Assembly: GCF_001424345.1 (NCBI RefSeq)
Contig: NZ_LMPF01000005.1
Location: 49,507 to 113,506, forward strand
Length of the DNA: 64,000 nt
From: Burkholderia sp. Leaf177
GTDB lineage: Bacteria > Pseudomonadota > Gammaproteobacteria > Burkholderiales > Burkholderiaceae
Direction of reading: 5' to 3'
The notes beneath the pieces were generated by a model, which did not search any database, was not told the origin of the DNA, and worked only from the letters and a program-made list of their open reading frames with translations. Both the position numbers and the translations under genes were made by a program. Position 1 is the first letter of the stretch. Each line of letters begins with the position of its first letter. Shown one piece after another: positions 41,046-53,944 of this stretch.

Positions 41046-41972
41046 ATGCAGGCAATGCGCGTAAAAAGCGCCGCCGTGATGCTCGCGGTGGCAGTGCTTG
41101 CCGGGTGCGCGACTGTGACCACGCCCACGAAGGGCGATCCGTTCGAAAGCTACAACCGGACGATGTTCACGATCAACGACAAGATCGACCAGGTCGCGCT
41201 CAAGCCAATTGCGAAGGGTTATGTGTTCATCACGCCGCAGCCGGTGCGCGATAGCGTCACGAACTTCTTTGGCAATATCGGCGATATCTACACGGCCGCT
41301 AACAATCTCGTGCAGTTGAAGATTGCCGACGGCGTGTCGGACATCATGCGCGTGGTGATGAACTCGATCTTCGGCGTGGCGGGTCTCTTCGACGTGGCGA
41401 GCGTCGCGGGGTTGCCCAAGCACACGCAGGACTTCGGTTTGACGCTTGGCCATTACGGCGTGCCGTCGGGTCCGTACGTCGTGCTGCCGCTGTTGGGACC
41501 GAGCACGGTGCGGGATACAGCAGGTACGGTGGTCGATTATTTCGGCAACGTGACGAGCTATGTCGATCCGACCTGGTTCCGTACGACGCTGTTTGGCGTC
41601 GAACTGGTGAACACGCGTGCGAATTTGCTGGGCGCAAGCGACGTGCTGGCTGACGCCGCGCTCGACAAATATTCGTTTGTCCGGAACGCGTATCTGCAAC
41701 GCCGGCAGTATCTGCTGGGCAAAGAGGACAACGCGGCCGCGCCGGATTACGGCGATACAGGCAACGAATCGCTGCCCAAGTACGACGATGTGAACGCTCC
41801 AGCAGGCGCGAACGCTGCTTCGGGCGTATTGGCATCGCCGCCGGCGGGATCGGCTTCGGCGCCACAAGCGGCTTCTGGCTCGGCAGCAAGCGCGCCGGGC
41901 GCGACCGGTGTTCCGGCTGATCGCATGGTGCCGCCGCGGATTCCGTCGTTCCCGTCGTTCAGGCTGCGTTGA
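41046..41972 (+). CDS. mlaA: Outer-membrane lipoprotein MlaA (VacJ)
   Basis: Ring-shaped outer-membrane lipoprotein that removes misplaced phospholipid from the outer leaflet. The lipoprotein signal has lipobox LAGC, with lipidated Cys21. The VacJ core follows: GDPFESYNRTMFTIND, KPIAKGY and FGLTLGHYGVPSGPYVVLP. The ATG at 41046 has AAGGAG eight bases upstream. It is 308 residues, with an Ala/Pro/Ser-rich tail from about 245 that E. coli MlaA lacks. Here mlaA lies inside the operon between mlaD and mlaC, unlike E. coli where it is separate. Confidence 0.95.
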   Translation: MQAMRVKSAAVMLAVAVLAGCATVTTPTKGDPFESYNRTMFTINDKIDQVALKPIAKGYVFITPQPVRDSVTNFFGNIGDIYTAANNLVQLKIADGVSDIMRVVMNSIFGVAGLFDVASVAGLPKHTQDFGLTLGHYGVPSGPYVVLPLLGPSTVRDTAGTVVDYFGNVTSYVDPTWFRTTLFGVELVNTRANLLGASDVLADAALDKYSFVRNAYLQRRQYLLGKEDNAAAPDYGDTGNESLPKYDDVNAPAGANAASGVLASPPAGSASAPQAASGSAASAPGATGVPADRMVPPRIPSFPSFRLR

Positions 41973-42109
41973 GCCCAACGTGGAAAAAGCGCGAAATGCG
42001 GCGCGCCAGTAATATATCGAAAGCGTTTTGACGGCTGGTAACGGCGCGGTGCTGAACTCGTAGAGCACGCCGCGCTCAAACCCAGGCCACTTTATTTGCA
42101 GAGTCCTCA

Positions 42110-42739
42110 ATGAAAAAACTATTTTTGCTTCCCCTGTTTGCCGTGTTGATGGCTTTTTGCACGGGTGCGTTCGCCCAGGCCGACGATATGTCGACACCGG
42201 ACGGACTGGTTAAGACGGTGACAACGCAGGTCCTCGATCAGATCAAGGCAGACAAGCAGATCCAGTCGGGCAACATCACGCGCATCACGCAACTGGTGAA
42301 CGAGAAGATCCTGCCGTACACCGACTTCACGCGCACCACGCGTCTGGTGATGGGCCGCAACTGGAATACGGCTACGCCGGAGCAACAAAAGCAGATCGTC
42401 GAGCAATTCAAGATGCTGCTGATCCGCACGTATTCGGGCGCGCTGGCGCAGGTTCGTGACCAGCAAGTTCAATACAAGCCGTTCCGCGCTGATCCGAGCG
42501 ATACCGACGTCGTCGTGCGCTCGGTCGTGCTGAACAACGGCTCGCCGATCCAGCTCGACTACCGTCTGTACAAGACGCCGCAAGGCTGGAAGGTCTACGA
42601 CATCAATGTGCTCGGCGCATGGCTGATTCAGGCGTATCAGCAGCAGTTCAACGAGCAGATCCAGCAACATGGCGTGTCCGGCCTGCTGCAGTTCCTGACT
42701 CAGCGCAACCAGCAACTCGCGAACGGCAAGGCATCGTGA
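42110..42739 (+). CDS. mlaC: Periplasmic phospholipid-binding protein MlaC
   Basis: Soluble shuttle carrying phospholipid between MlaA and MlaD. Signal peptide (about 1-23, ending GAFA|QAD), then the MlaC/Ttg2D fold with KILPYTDFTRTTRLVMG and the YRLYKTPQGWKVYDINVLGAW segment. 209 residues, normal. Its TGA overlaps the mlaB GTG (GTGA), implying coupling. Confidence 0.95.
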   Translation: MKKLFLLPLFAVLMAFCTGAFAQADDMSTPDGLVKTVTTQVLDQIKADKQIQSGNITRITQLVNEKILPYTDFTRTTRLVMGRNWNTATPEQQKQIVEQFKMLLIRTYSGALAQVRDQQVQYKPFRADPSDTDVVVRSVVLNNGSPIQLDYRLYKTPQGWKVYDINVLGAWLIQAYQQQFNEQIQQHGVSGLLQFLTQRNQQLANGKAS

Positions 42740-43005
42740 GTCGCTTCGAAACCGCCGCGACCCTCACGCACGATAGCGCCAGAAGCGCGCTCGACGCGGG
42801 TTTGTCGCGGATTGCAGCGGGCGCGACCGAAGTTGATTGCGCGCCGCTCAAGCAATTCGATTCATCGGCGCTGGCCGTCCTGATCGCCTGGCAGCGCGCC
42901 GCCAACGCGCGCGGCGCGGCGCTCGCCGTTGTGAATCTCCCCTCCGGGCTTGCCAGTCTCGCGCAAGCCTATGGCGTCGATACGCTTCTCACCTTCCGAC
43001 ATTGA
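42736..43005 (+). CDS. mlaB: STAS-domain protein MlaB
   Basis: Small cytoplasmic STAS protein that binds MlaF and supports its assembly and activity. 89 residues; the FDSSALAVLIAWQRAA helix contains the conserved Ser region typical of MlaB. The GTG at 42736 overlaps the mlaC stop. The frame is open further upstream but only as a shadow of mlaC. Last gene of the mla operon; a weak hairpin without a T-run lies near 43024-43055. Confidence 0.88.
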   Translation: MSRFETAATLTHDSARSALDAGLSRIAAGATEVDCAPLKQFDSSALAVLIAWQRAANARGAALAVVNLPSGLASLAQAYGVDTLLTFRH

Positions 43006-43218
43006 CCCTGTCTGACTGACCAAATGGCGCGTTCCGGCACACTGGAGACGCGCCAAACAGGGTTGTCACGGACTCGCTTGCGGCAGCCTTCAGCCGCAGA
43101 TAGCCTATAATCAACCGTTTTTTCGGCCCGTATGCCGCCTTTCATCGTAATGAAGGCTGGTTCTCGTTCCGATCCGCACACCTAAAGGCGCAGCCCCCAA
43201 CACGCGCGCGCACTGTCA

Positions 43219-44145
43219 ATGTCAGCCATAGAAATCCGCAACGTCAAAAAGCGCTACAAAGAGCTGCAAGCGCTCAAAGGCGTGAATCTTGTCGTCGAAG
43301 AAGGCGAGTTTTTCGGTTTGCTCGGCCCGAACGGCGCAGGAAAAACCACTCTGATCAGCATTCTTGCGGGCCTCGCGCGCGCCGACAGCGGCACGATCTC
43401 CGTGCGCGGCCACGACGTCGTCACGGATTTCCGCGATGCACGCCGTTCCCTCGGCGTAGTCCCGCAGGAACTCGTTTTCGATCCGTTTTTCACCGTCCGG
43501 GAATCGTTGCGCATTCAATCCGGCTATTTCGGCTTGCGAAAAAACGACGACTGGATCGATGAAATCATGGCGAATCTCGATCTGACTGAGAAAGCCGATG
43601 TCAACACGCGCGCACTTTCCGGCGGCATGAAACGCCGCGTGCTGGTCGCGCAAGCGCTGGTGCACAAACCGCCGGTTATCGTGCTCGATGAACCGACCGC
43701 GGGCGTCGACGTCGAGTTGCGCCAGACGCTCTGGAAGTTCATCTCGCGGTTGAACCGCGAAGGTCACACCATCGTGCTGACCACGCATTATCTTGAAGAG
43801 GCCGAAGCGCTGTGCGACCGGCTCGCAATGCTGCGTCGCGGCGAAGTGGTTGCGCTCGAACGGACCAGCACGCTGTTGCAGCGTTTTGCCGGCATGCAGC
43901 TTTCGCTGCGGTTCTCGCAAGGCGTGCTGCCCGTCGAGTTGCGTTCGCTGGAAATCGATCCGCGCGCCGCGTCCGGCACGAATCATTTGCTGCGCCTTTC
44001 AAGCTACGACGACGTCGAGCCGATCCTCGCAAAATGTCGCGCGGCTGGCTGCACGTTCGATGAAATCGATGTCCGCAAGGCGGATCTGGAGGATGTGTTC
44101 GTGCAGGTGATGAACGGGCCGGAAGTGGTCGAGGGCTTGTCATGA
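43219..44145 (+). CDS. ABC-2 type exporter ATPase (YadG-like)
   Basis: ATPase subunit, 308 residues. Walker A GPNGAGKTT, signature LSGGMKRRVLVAQAL, Walker B VIVLDEPTAGVD and H-loop VLTTHYLEEAE identify the DrrA/NodI/YadG class. A ~90-residue C-terminal domain follows, ending FVQVMNG. Substrate unknown. Its stop overlaps the permease start (ATGA), so the pair forms one transporter. A TATAAT at 43106-43111 is a possible -10 for this pair, without a clear -35. Confidence 0.93.
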   Translation: MSAIEIRNVKKRYKELQALKGVNLVVEEGEFFGLLGPNGAGKTTLISILAGLARADSGTISVRGHDVVTDFRDARRSLGVVPQELVFDPFFTVRESLRIQSGYFGLRKNDDWIDEIMANLDLTEKADVNTRALSGGMKRRVLVAQALVHKPPVIVLDEPTAGVDVELRQTLWKFISRLNREGHTIVLTTHYLEEAEALCDRLAMLRRGEVVALERTSTLLQRFAGMQLSLRFSQGVLPVELRSLEIDPRAASGTNHLLRLSSYDDVEPILAKCRAAGCTFDEIDVRKADLEDVFVQVMNGPEVVEGLS

Positions 44146-44897
44146 ACGGCTTTCACACTTTGTTCTACAAGGAAATTCTGCGGTTCTACAAGGTTGCGTT
44201 TCAGACGGTGCTCGCGCCGGTGATCACGGCCTTGCTGTATTTGATGATCTTCGGGCACGCGCTGACAAGTCATGTCGAGGTTTATCCCGGCGTGGCGTAC
44301 ACGAGTTTTCTCGTGCCGGGCCTTGTCATGATGAGCGTGCTTCAGAACGCGTTTGCAAACAGCTCTTCGTCGCTGATCCAGTCGAAGATCACCGGCAATC
44401 TCGTGTTTGTCCTGCTCACGCCGCTCTCGCATTGGGAAATGTTTTTTGCGTATGTGCTGGCGTCGGTCGTGCGAGGATTGGCGGTCGGTTTGGGCGTGTT
44501 CGTCGTGACCGTATGGTTCATTCCGATGAGCTTTGCCGCGCCGCTTTACATCATCGCGTTCGCGATTCTCGGCTCGGCGATTCTCGGAACGCTCGGATTG
44601 ATCGCCGGCGTCTGGGCCGACAAATTCGACCAGCTCGCCGCGTTCCAGAATTTCCTGATCATGCCGCTGACGTTTCTGTCGGGCGTGTTCTACTCCACGC
44701 ATACGTTGCCGCCAGTCTGGCGGGAGGTCTCGAGGTTGAATCCGTTTTTCTACATGATCGATGGATTCCGCTACGGCTTTTTCGGCATGTCCGACATCAG
44801 CCCGCTCGCGAGCCTTGGCATTGTCGGCAGCTTTTTTATCGTGCTGGCAGTGATCGCCATGCGCTTGCTGGCACGCGGCTACAAGCTGCGTCACTAG
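44142..44897 (+). CDS. ABC-2 type exporter permease (YadH-like)
   Basis: Inner-membrane permease of 251 residues with six membrane segments. The ABC-2 signature region PLTFLSGVFYSTHTLPPVWREVSRLNP is present; the N-terminal amphipathic FHTLFYKEILRFYK precedes the first helix. It pairs with the overlapping upstream ATPase gene. The bolA-like gene follows after 37 bases and is probably on the same transcript. Confidence 0.93.
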   Translation: MNGFHTLFYKEILRFYKVAFQTVLAPVITALLYLMIFGHALTSHVEVYPGVAYTSFLVPGLVMMSVLQNAFANSSSSLIQSKITGNLVFVLLTPLSHWEMFFAYVLASVVRGLAVGLGVFVVTVWFIPMSFAAPLYIIAFAILGSAILGTLGLIAGVWADKFDQLAAFQNFLIMPLTFLSGVFYSTHTLPPVWREVSRLNPFFYMIDGFRYGFFGMSDISPLASLGIVGSFFIVLAVIAMRLLARGYKLRH

Positions 44898-44934
44898 CTC
44901 ACTAACTGATTCGCTCAAATTTCAGGAGACATCC

Positions 44935-47259
<2,325 letters not shown>

Positions 47260-47288
47260 AGCCGGGCAAACAAACGGATACCCGCATC

Positions 47289-48614
47289 ATGTCTATCAAG
47301 ATTCGCAAACTCGATTCCAGCGCCAACGGTTTTCACACGGCGCTGCACGCGGTGCTCGCGTTCGAAGCGAGCGAAGACGAAGCCATTGAACGCTCCGTCG
47401 CGCAAATTCTCACCGACGTCAAAAAGTGCGGCGACGAAGCCGTCCTCGACTACACGAACAAGTTCGACCGGCTGAAGGCCGAGAGCGTGGCATCGCTGGA
47501 ATTGCCGCAGTCCGAGCTCGAAGCGGCGCTCGACGGATTGGAGCCGAAACGCCGGGCTGCGCTGGAAGCGGCGGCGGCGCGCGTGCGCGGTTATCACGAG
47601 AAGCAGCGAATTGAATGCGGCAGCCATAGCTGGCAATACACGGAAGCCGATGGCACCATGCTCGGCCAGAAAGTCACGCCGCTGGATCGCGCCGGAATCT
47701 ACGTGCCGGGCGGCAAGGCGGCGTATCCGTCGTCGGTCCTGATGAACGCGATTCCCGCGCGCGTTGCCGGCGTGAAGGAAATCGTGATGGTCGTGCCCAC
47801 GCCGGACGGCGTGAAAAATCCGCTCGTGCTCGCGGCCGCGTTGCTGGGCGGTGTTGACCGCGTGTTCACCATCGGCGGCGCGCAAGCGGTTGGCGCGCTC
47901 GCGTACGGCACGCAATCCATTCCCGCCGTCGATAAAATCTGCGGTCCCGGCAACGCGTACGTCGCATCGGCGAAACGGCGTGTGTTCGGCACGGTTGGCA
48001 TCGACATGATTGCGGGGCCGTCGGAAATCCTGATCATCTGCGACGGCACCACGGACCCGCGCTGGGTCGCAATGGATCTCTTCTCGCAAGCTGAACACGA
48101 CGAACTCGCGCAATCCATTCTGCTGTGCCCGGACGCGGCGTTCATTCAGCGCGTGGAAGACGCGATCAACGAATTGCTGCCGACCTTGCCCCGTCGCGAC
48201 GTGATCCAGCGCTCGCTGGAAGACCGCGGCGCGCTGATCAAGGTCGCCGACATGAACGAAGCGTGCACGATCGCCAACGACATCGCGCCGGAACACCTCG
48301 AAATTTCCGCGCTCGATCCACATCAATGGGGCGCGCTGATTCGTCATGCGGGCGCGATTTTCCTGGGCCGTTATACGAGCGAAAGCCTCGGCGATTATTG
48401 CGCGGGACCGAACCACGTTCTGCCGACATCGCGTACGGCGCGGTTTTCATCGCCGCTTGGCGTGTACGACTTCATCAAGCGTTCGAGCGTGATCGAAGTC
48501 AGCGCGGAAGGCGCGCAGACGCTCGGGGAAATTGCAGCGGAACTGGCATATGGCGAGGGCTTGCAGGCGCATGCCCGCAGCGCCGAGTACCGCATGAAAA
48601 ACACCACGCAGTAA
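47289..48614 (+). CDS. hisD: Histidinol dehydrogenase
   Basis: Oxidises histidinol to histidine in two NAD-dependent steps; zinc enzyme. The HisD signatures [38 protein letters not shown] and SQAEHDE are present, with the zinc-ligand His in AEHDELAQ. 441 residues, full length. It follows hisG after 29 bases. Confidence 0.97.
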   Translation: MSIKIRKLDSSANGFHTALHAVLAFEASEDEAIERSVAQILTDVKKCGDEAVLDYTNKFDRLKAESVASLELPQSELEAALDGLEPKRRAALEAAAARVRGYHEKQRIECGSHSWQYTEADGTMLGQKVTPLDRAGIYVPGGKAAYPSSVLMNAIPARVAGVKEIVMVVPTPDGVKNPLVLAAALLGGVDRVFTIGGAQAVGALAYGTQSIPAVDKICGPGNAYVASAKRRVFGTVGIDMIAGPSEILIICDGTTDPRWVAMDLFSQAEHDELAQSILLCPDAAFIQRVEDAINELLPTLPRRDVIQRSLEDRGALIKVADMNEACTIANDIAPEHLEISALDPHQWGALIRHAGAIFLGRYTSESLGDYCAGPNHVLPTSRTARFSSPLGVYDFIKRSSVIEVSAEGAQTLGEIAAELAYGEGLQAHARSAEYRMKNTTQ

Positions 48615-48666
48615 AACACCGCACATATAGGAGGCGGCTCAAAAGCCGCCCGGAAGTTCGAAGACC

Positions 48667-49737
48667 ATGACACGACCACAAGACATTCTCCGCCCCGACG
48701 TCCTCGCGATGACCTGCTATCCCGTGCCGAATTCCACCGGCCTCGTGAAGCTCGACGCGATGGAAAATCCGTACCGGCTGCCGGCGAAGCTCGCGTCCGA
48801 ACTCGGCGAACGTCTCGCCGATGTCGCATTGAACCGCTATCCCGAACCGCGCCCGACGGCGTTGATCGAAAAGATCAAGCGCGTGATGCGCGTTCCCGCC
48901 GCGTGCGAAGTCTTGCTCGGCAACGGCTCGGACGAATTGATCAGCATGATGTCGGTCGCGTGTTCGAAACCCGGTGCAAAAGTCATCGCGCCCGTTCCGG
49001 GTTTCGTGATGTACGCAATTTCGGCGAAGTTTGCGGGGCTCGAGTTTGTCGGCGTGCCGTTGAACGACGATTTCACGCTCGATGCCGACACGCTCATTGC
49101 CGCCATCGAAATGCATCGTCCGGCGCTGGTTTATCTCGCGTATCCGAACAATCCCACGGGCACGCTTTACAACGACGCGGATATTAAACGCATCATTGCG
49201 GCGTCATCGGACAGCCTTGTCGTGATCGATGAAGCCTATCAGCCGTTCGCGCAGCAAAGCTGGCTGCCGCGCGCCGCCGAGTTCGACAACGTGGTCGTCA
49301 TGCGCACGTTTTCCAAGCTCGGGCTGGCGGGGATTCGCCTGGGTTATCTGTCCGGCAAGGCGTCGTGGATTACCGAGTTCGACAAGGTTCGGCCTCCGTA
49401 CAACATCAATGTTCTGACGCAGGCGGCGGCGGATTTCATGCTCGATCATCTCGATGTGCTGGATGATCAGGCCGCCGAACTTCGCGCTGAACGCACGCGT
49501 CTGGAAGAAGCCGTTGCGGCGCTTCCTGGCGCGACCGTTTATCCGAGCGCAGGCAACTTCCTGCTGGTTCGTGTTCCCGATGCCGCGGCCGTCTTCGAAA
49601 CCCTGCTGACATCGCGGGTTTTGATCAAAAACGTGAGTAAAATGCATCCGTTATTGGCAAATTGCGTGCGTTTGACGGTTGGATCGGCAGAAGAAAATGC
49701 GCAGATGATCGCCGCTCTGAAGCTCGCGCTGCACTGA
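48667..49737 (+). CDS. hisC: Histidinol-phosphate aminotransferase
   Basis: PLP enzyme, 356 residues. The [11 protein letters not shown] substrate loop, [16 protein letters not shown] with its conserved Asp-Glu-Ala-Tyr, and the PLP lysine in [14 protein letters not shown] are intact. GGAGGC lies in the 52-base gap before it. Followed by hisB after 29 bases. Confidence 0.95.
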   Translation: MTRPQDILRPDVLAMTCYPVPNSTGLVKLDAMENPYRLPAKLASELGERLADVALNRYPEPRPTALIEKIKRVMRVPAACEVLLGNGSDELISMMSVACSKPGAKVIAPVPGFVMYAISAKFAGLEFVGVPLNDDFTLDADTLIAAIEMHRPALVYLAYPNNPTGTLYNDADIKRIIAASSDSLVVIDEAYQPFAQQSWLPRAAEFDNVVVMRTFSKLGLAGIRLGYLSGKASWITEFDKVRPPYNINVLTQAAADFMLDHLDVLDDQAAELRAERTRLEEAVAALPGATVYPSAGNFLLVRVPDAAAVFETLLTSRVLIKNVSKMHPLLANCVRLTVGSAEENAQMIAALKLALH

Positions 49738-49766
49738 AATCTCTTAAAAGTCCCGAAGGAAATACC

Positions 49767-50354
49767 ATGCGCATTGCGGAAGTCGTTCGCAACACCAGCG
49801 AAACGCAGATCCGTGTGAAGCTCGATCTGGATGGCACCGGCAAGCAAAAACTTGCGACCGGCGTGCCGTTTCTCGACCACATGCTCGACCAGATCGCGCG
49901 TCACGGTTTGATCGACCTCGACGTCGAAGCGCATGGCGACCTTCATATCGACGACCATCACACGGTCGAAGACACGGGTATCACGCTGGGCCAGGCGGTG
50001 GCGAAAGCAATTGGCGACCGCAAAGGCATCCGTCGATACGGCCATTCGTACGTGCCGCTCGACGAAGCGTTGTCGCGCGTGGTGATCGACTTTTCGGGCC
50101 GGCCGGGCCTGGAATTCAACGTGCCGTTCACGCGTGCGCGCATTGGTACGTTCGACGTCGATCTCACCATCGAATTTTTCCGTGGCTTCGTGAATCACGC
50201 CGGCGTGACGCTCCACATCGATAATTTGCGCGGCATCAATGCGCATCATCAGGTGGAAACGGTGTTCAAGGCGTTCGGACGCGCGCTGCGCATGGCCGTG
50301 GAACTGGACGAACGCGCGGCCGGGCAGATTCCATCGACCAAGGGCAGCCTCTAA
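49767..50354 (+). CDS. hisB: Imidazoleglycerol-phosphate dehydratase
   Basis: Mono-functional IGP dehydratase, 195 residues, without the N-terminal phosphatase half of E. coli HisB. The metal-binding HxxxH-type motifs [26 protein letters not shown] and [11 protein letters not shown] are present. The ATG at 49767 follows CGAAGGA. Histidinol-phosphatase must therefore be encoded elsewhere. Confidence 0.97.
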   Translation: MRIAEVVRNTSETQIRVKLDLDGTGKQKLATGVPFLDHMLDQIARHGLIDLDVEAHGDLHIDDHHTVEDTGITLGQAVAKAIGDRKGIRRYGHSYVPLDEALSRVVIDFSGRPGLEFNVPFTRARIGTFDVDLTIEFFRGFVNHAGVTLHIDNLRGINAHHQVETVFKAFGRALRMAVELDERAAGQIPSTKGSL

Positions 50355-50405
50355 AGCCGGAAAAACGCCGCGGCTTGTTTCAATGCAACGCCGTGACGGC
50401 CCCCG

Positions 50406-51026
50406 ATGAACCTACTCAAATCGTTTATATCGCTGCTCGCGCTGATCAATCCGGTCGGCGCGATTCCGTTTTTCCTGAGCCTGACGACCGAAATGTCGCG
50501 CTCGGAAAAAGCGGGCACGATCCGGATTGCGTCCATTTCGGTCTTCTGCGTGATCGCGGTGACGGCGCTGCTCGGTCAGCAAATCATTGCGTTCTTCGGC
50601 ATTTCCGTCGGTTCGCTCGAAGTGGGCGGCGGCATCATCATGTTGTTGATGGCAATCAACATGTTGAACGCGCAGACCGGCAACGCGCGCTCCACGCCGG
50701 AAGAACGGCACGAAGCCGAGATCAAGAACAGCATCGCGGTCGTGCCGCTTGCCATTCCGCTGCTGACGGGGCCGGGTTCCATCAGCACGGTAATCATCTA
50801 TTCTGCAAGCGTGGCGCACTGGTACGACCGCATTGGTCTCGTCATGATCGGCGGCGTGCTGGCGTTACTGTGCTACGGCGCAATGAGTCTCGCCGAACCG
50901 ATCGCAACCTGGGTTGGCCGAACGGGTATCAACATTGGTACGCGGCTGATGGGTCTGATGTTGTCGGCACTGGCGGTTGAATTTATCGTCAATGGATTGA
51001 AGGCGTTGATTCCCTCCCTGAAATAG
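50406..51026 (+). CDS. MarC family integral membrane protein
   Basis: 206-residue membrane protein with six predicted helices, of the MarC/YchE (UPF0056) family. The opening [21 protein letters not shown] and the ITLLTGPGS-type segment ([15 protein letters not shown]) are typical. Function unknown; earlier claims that MarC gives multidrug resistance were not upheld. It sits inside the his run between hisB and hisH, with gaps of 51 and 19 bases, so it is probably cotranscribed. Confidence 0.93.
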   Translation: MNLLKSFISLLALINPVGAIPFFLSLTTEMSRSEKAGTIRIASISVFCVIAVTALLGQQIIAFFGISVGSLEVGGGIIMLLMAINMLNAQTGNARSTPEERHEAEIKNSIAVVPLAIPLLTGPGSISTVIIYSASVAHWYDRIGLVMIGGVLALLCYGAMSLAEPIATWVGRTGINIGTRLMGLMLSALAVEFIVNGLKALIPSLK

Positions 51027-51045
51027 CGTTGTTTTAATAACTTCG

Positions 51046-51696
51046 ATGAAAACTTCGATAGCAATCGTGGATTACGGCATGGGCAACCTGCGTTCCGTCT
51101 ATCAGGCGCTGCGCCATGCCGCGCCGGAAGCGGACGTGGCGATCGTCGAGCAGCCGGAGGCCATTCGCGCGGCGGATCGGATCGTGTTGCCGGGGCAAGG
51201 CGCAATGCGCGACTGCATGGCGCATTTCAGCGCGTCGGGCCTGCAGGACGCCGTCATGGAAGCTGCCCGCAACAAGCCCATGTTAGGCGTGTGCGTCGGC
51301 GAGCAGATGCTGTTCGACTGGAGCGAGGAAGGCGGCGCCGAAGGCACGAATGGCCTCGGTCTGGTGCCGGGCAAGGTCGTCCGTTTTGATCTGGAAGGGC
51401 AGTTGCAGGACGACGGTTCACGCTTCAAAGTGCCGCAAATGGGCTGGAACCGCGTGCGTCAGGTTCAGAACCACCCGATCTGGGAAGGTGTGCCCGACGA
51501 TTCGTTCTTCTATTTCGTGCACAGCTATTACGGTGTGCCTGACAATCCGGCGCACACATCCGGCGAAACCCTGTACGGCGCGCCGTTCACGTCGGCTATT
51601 GCCCGGGAAAATCTGTTCGCCACGCAGTTCCATCCGGAGAAGAGCGCCGACGCCGGTTTGCGGCTGTACCGGAATTTCGTCCACTGGAATCCGTGA
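51046..51696 (+). CDS. hisH: Imidazole glycerol phosphate synthase, glutaminase subunit
   Basis: Class I glutamine amidotransferase that feeds ammonia to HisF. Opening [14 protein letters not shown], nucleophile Cys in [10 protein letters not shown], and the His-Glu pair in TQFHPEKS form the catalytic triad. 216 residues, complete. Confidence 0.97.
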   Translation: MKTSIAIVDYGMGNLRSVYQALRHAAPEADVAIVEQPEAIRAADRIVLPGQGAMRDCMAHFSASGLQDAVMEAARNKPMLGVCVGEQMLFDWSEEGGAEGTNGLGLVPGKVVRFDLEGQLQDDGSRFKVPQMGWNRVRQVQNHPIWEGVPDDSFFYFVHSYYGVPDNPAHTSGETLYGAPFTSAIARENLFATQFHPEKSADAGLRLYRNFVHWNP

Positions 51697-51850
51697 CACC
51701 GGCTTGGTCAGATTTGACGTTTTGGCTTATGCCGTTTGCAGCCGTGACGCTTGCATTACTTGTACTACACTAGCGAGACGGTAGGCGAAAAGAGGCGCTG
51801 CGCCCAGTTTCGCAACCGTTCGATCAACCCTTTCCTTTAACGCTATTTCT

Positions 51851-52603
51851 ATGTTGCTCATTCCGGCCATCGATCTTAAAGACGGTCAGTGCGTACGCCT
51901 CAAACAAGGCGATATGGACCAGGCGACCATTTTTTCCGAAGATCCGGCGGCAATGGCCCGGCTCTGGCTCGAGCGAGGCGCGCGGCGGCTGCATCTCGTC
52001 GACCTGAACGGCGCATTTGCCGGCAAGCCAAAAAACGAGGACGCCATCCGGGCGATCATCAAGGAAGTCGGTAGCGACATTCCTGTGCAGCTCGGCGGCG
52101 GCATACGTGATCTGAACACCATCGAGCGCTATCTGGACGACGGCCTGGAGTACGTGATCATCGGCACGGCGGCGGTCAAGAATCCGGGCTTTCTGCAAGA
52201 CGCATGCACTGCGTTTGCGGGTCATATCATCGTTGGACTGGATGCGAAAGACGGCAAAGTTGCAACGGACGGCTGGAGCAAGCTGACCGGCCACGAAGTC
52301 ATCGACCTCGGGCGCAAGTTCGAGGACTATGGCTGCGAGTCGATCATCTACACGGACATTGGCCGCGATGGAATGCTGCAGGGCATCAATATCGAAGCCA
52401 CCGTGCGTCTTGCGCAAGCCGTCAAGATTCCGGTGATCGCGAGCGGCGGTTTGTCGAACATTGGCGACATCGACTCGCTCTGCGAAGTTGAAGACGAGGG
52501 CATTGAAGGCGTGATCTGCGGGCGCGCGATTTATTCGGGCGACCTGGATTTCGCCGCTGCGCAAGCGCGTGCAGACAAACTGCGCGAAGCGGACGACGCC
52601 TGA
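51851..52603 (+). CDS. hisA: ProFAR isomerase
   Basis: TIM-barrel isomerase acting on ProFAR, 250 residues. The opening [17 protein letters not shown], the catalytic Asp8 in AIDLKDG, the phosphate loop VQLGGGIRD and the [14 protein letters not shown] motif ([12 protein letters not shown]) are present. A 154-base gap before it may carry an internal promoter, though I cannot name one. Confidence 0.97.
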   Translation: MLLIPAIDLKDGQCVRLKQGDMDQATIFSEDPAAMARLWLERGARRLHLVDLNGAFAGKPKNEDAIRAIIKEVGSDIPVQLGGGIRDLNTIERYLDDGLEYVIIGTAAVKNPGFLQDACTAFAGHIIVGLDAKDGKVATDGWSKLTGHEVIDLGRKFEDYGCESIIYTDIGRDGMLQGINIEATVRLAQAVKIPVIASGGLSNIGDIDSLCEVEDEGIEGVICGRAIYSGDLDFAAAQARADKLREADDA

Positions 52604-52608
52604 TACAG

Positions 52609-52633
52609 CGCAGGGCTTTATTCAGGCCCTGCG
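52609..52633 (+). other. Hairpin between hisA and hisF
   Basis: Perfect eight-base stem CGCAGGGC / GCCCTGCG with a nine-base loop, followed by TCTTT. It may be a weak terminator or a processing site; hisF still needs transcription from upstream or from a promoter in the 120 bases after it. Confidence 0.4.
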
Positions 52634-52753
52634 TCTTTGAAGGCGCTGAATGCGCAATTGCGCCGAAGCAGCATCTTTCCGATGGCGGTTTCCAGTGTGA
52701 ACCGCCGCGCCTTCGTCAGCATTCACTCGCAGCAATACGGCATTCGCAAGACT

Positions 52754-53527
52754 ATGGCTCTCGCTAAACGCATCATCCCGTGTCTCGACGTCACCGCTGG
52801 CCGCGTGGTCAAAGGCGTCAACTTCCTCGAATTGCGCGACGCGGGGGACCCCGTGGAAATTGCCCGTCGATACGACGATCAAGGCGCCGACGAACTTACT
52901 TTTCTCGACATCACCGCAACGTCCGATCAGCGCGATCTGATCCTGCCGATCATCGAAAAAGTGGCGTCACAGGTTTTTATTCCACTGACCGTCGGCGGCG
53001 GCGTGCGCGCGGTGGAAGACGTCCGGCGCCTGCTCAACGCTGGCGCGGACAAGATCAGCATGAATTCATCGGCGGTATCGAATCCGCAACTCGTGCGTGA
53101 TGCGTCGGACAAACACGGCTCGCAGTGCATCGTGGTGGCTATCGACGCCAAGCGCGTCAGCGTCGCCGACGAAGCCCCGCGCTGGGAAGTTTTCACGCAC
53201 GGCGGCCGCAAGAACACCGGGCTCGATGTGATCGAATGGGCGCGCAAGATGGCCGAACTCGGCGCCGGTGAAATTCTGCTGACCAGCATGGATCGCGACG
53301 GAACCAAGAGCGGCTTCGATCTCGCGTTGACGCGGGCGGTATCGGACGCCATTTCAATTCCCGTGATTGCTTCCGGCGGCGTGGGTTCGCTCGCGCATCT
53401 CGCCGACGGCATCACCGAAGGTCGCGCCGATGCGGTACTTGCAGCCAGCATTTTCCACTATGGCGAACACACGGTCGGCGAAGCGAAACGCTTCATGGCG
53501 GATCAGGGTATATCGGTGAGGATTTAA
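52754..53527 (+). CDS. hisF: Imidazole glycerol phosphate synthase, cyclase subunit
   Basis: TIM-barrel lyase partner of His[22 protein letters not shown] opening, catalytic Asp in CLDV and in [13 protein letters not shown], and phosphate loop [10 protein letters not shown]. The ATG at 52754 gives 257 residues. The frame is open for 39 more codons upstream but that part is unconserved. Confidence 0.97.
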   Translation: MALAKRIIPCLDVTAGRVVKGVNFLELRDAGDPVEIARRYDDQGADELTFLDITATSDQRDLILPIIEKVASQVFIPLTVGGGVRAVEDVRRLLNAGADKISMNSSAVSNPQLVRDASDKHGSQCIVVAIDAKRVSVADEAPRWEVFTHGGRKNTGLDVIEWARKMAELGAGEILLTSMDRDGTKSGFDLALTRAVSDAISIPVIASGGVGSLAHLADGITEGRADAVLAASIFHYGEHTVGEAKRFMADQGISVRI

Positions 53528-53530
53528 GCG

Positions 53531-53944
53531 GTGACTGTACAAACTGAAGCAGCGGGCTGGCTGGACAAGGTCAAGTGGGACGACAACGGTCTCGTGCCGG
53601 TGATCGCCCAGGAATCCGCCACCGGCGACGTGTTGATGTTCGCGTGGATGAACCGCGAGGCGTTGGCCAAGACTATCGAACTGAAACGCGCCGTGTATTA
53701 CTCGCGTTCGCGCAAACGCCTGTGGTTCAAAGGCGAGGAGTCGGGACACGTCCAGCACGTTCACGAAGTCCGGCTCGATTGCGACGAAGACGTCGTGTTG
53801 CTGAAGGTCGAACAGGTGTCGGGCATTGCATGCCACACCGGCCGTCATTCGTGCTTCTTCCAGAAATTCGAGGGATCGGTGGAAACGGGCGATTGGATTG
53901 CCGTCGAACCGGTCTTGATGGACCCCGAACATATCTATAAGTAA
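53531..53944 (+). CDS. hisI: Phosphoribosyl-AMP cyclohydrolase
   Basis: Opens the purine ring of PR-AMP; zinc- and magnesium-dependent. 137 residues, mono-functional. [31 protein letters not shown] and the metal-binding cysteines of RLDCDED and [11 protein letters not shown] are all there. GTG start three bases after hisF; the TAA shares its last base with the hisE ATG. Confidence 0.97.
   Translation: MTVQTEAAGWLDKVKWDDNGLVPVIAQESATGDVLMFAWMNREALAKTIELKRAVYYSRSRKRLWFKGEESGHVQHVHEVRLDCDEDVVLLKVEQVSGIACHTGRHSCFFQKFEGSVETGDWIAVEPVLMDPEHIYK

Noticed and set aside
43024..43055. Hairpin after mlaB as a terminator
   Set aside because: GGCGCGT / ACGCGCC can pair, but there is no T-run and the loop is long, so termination is not supported.
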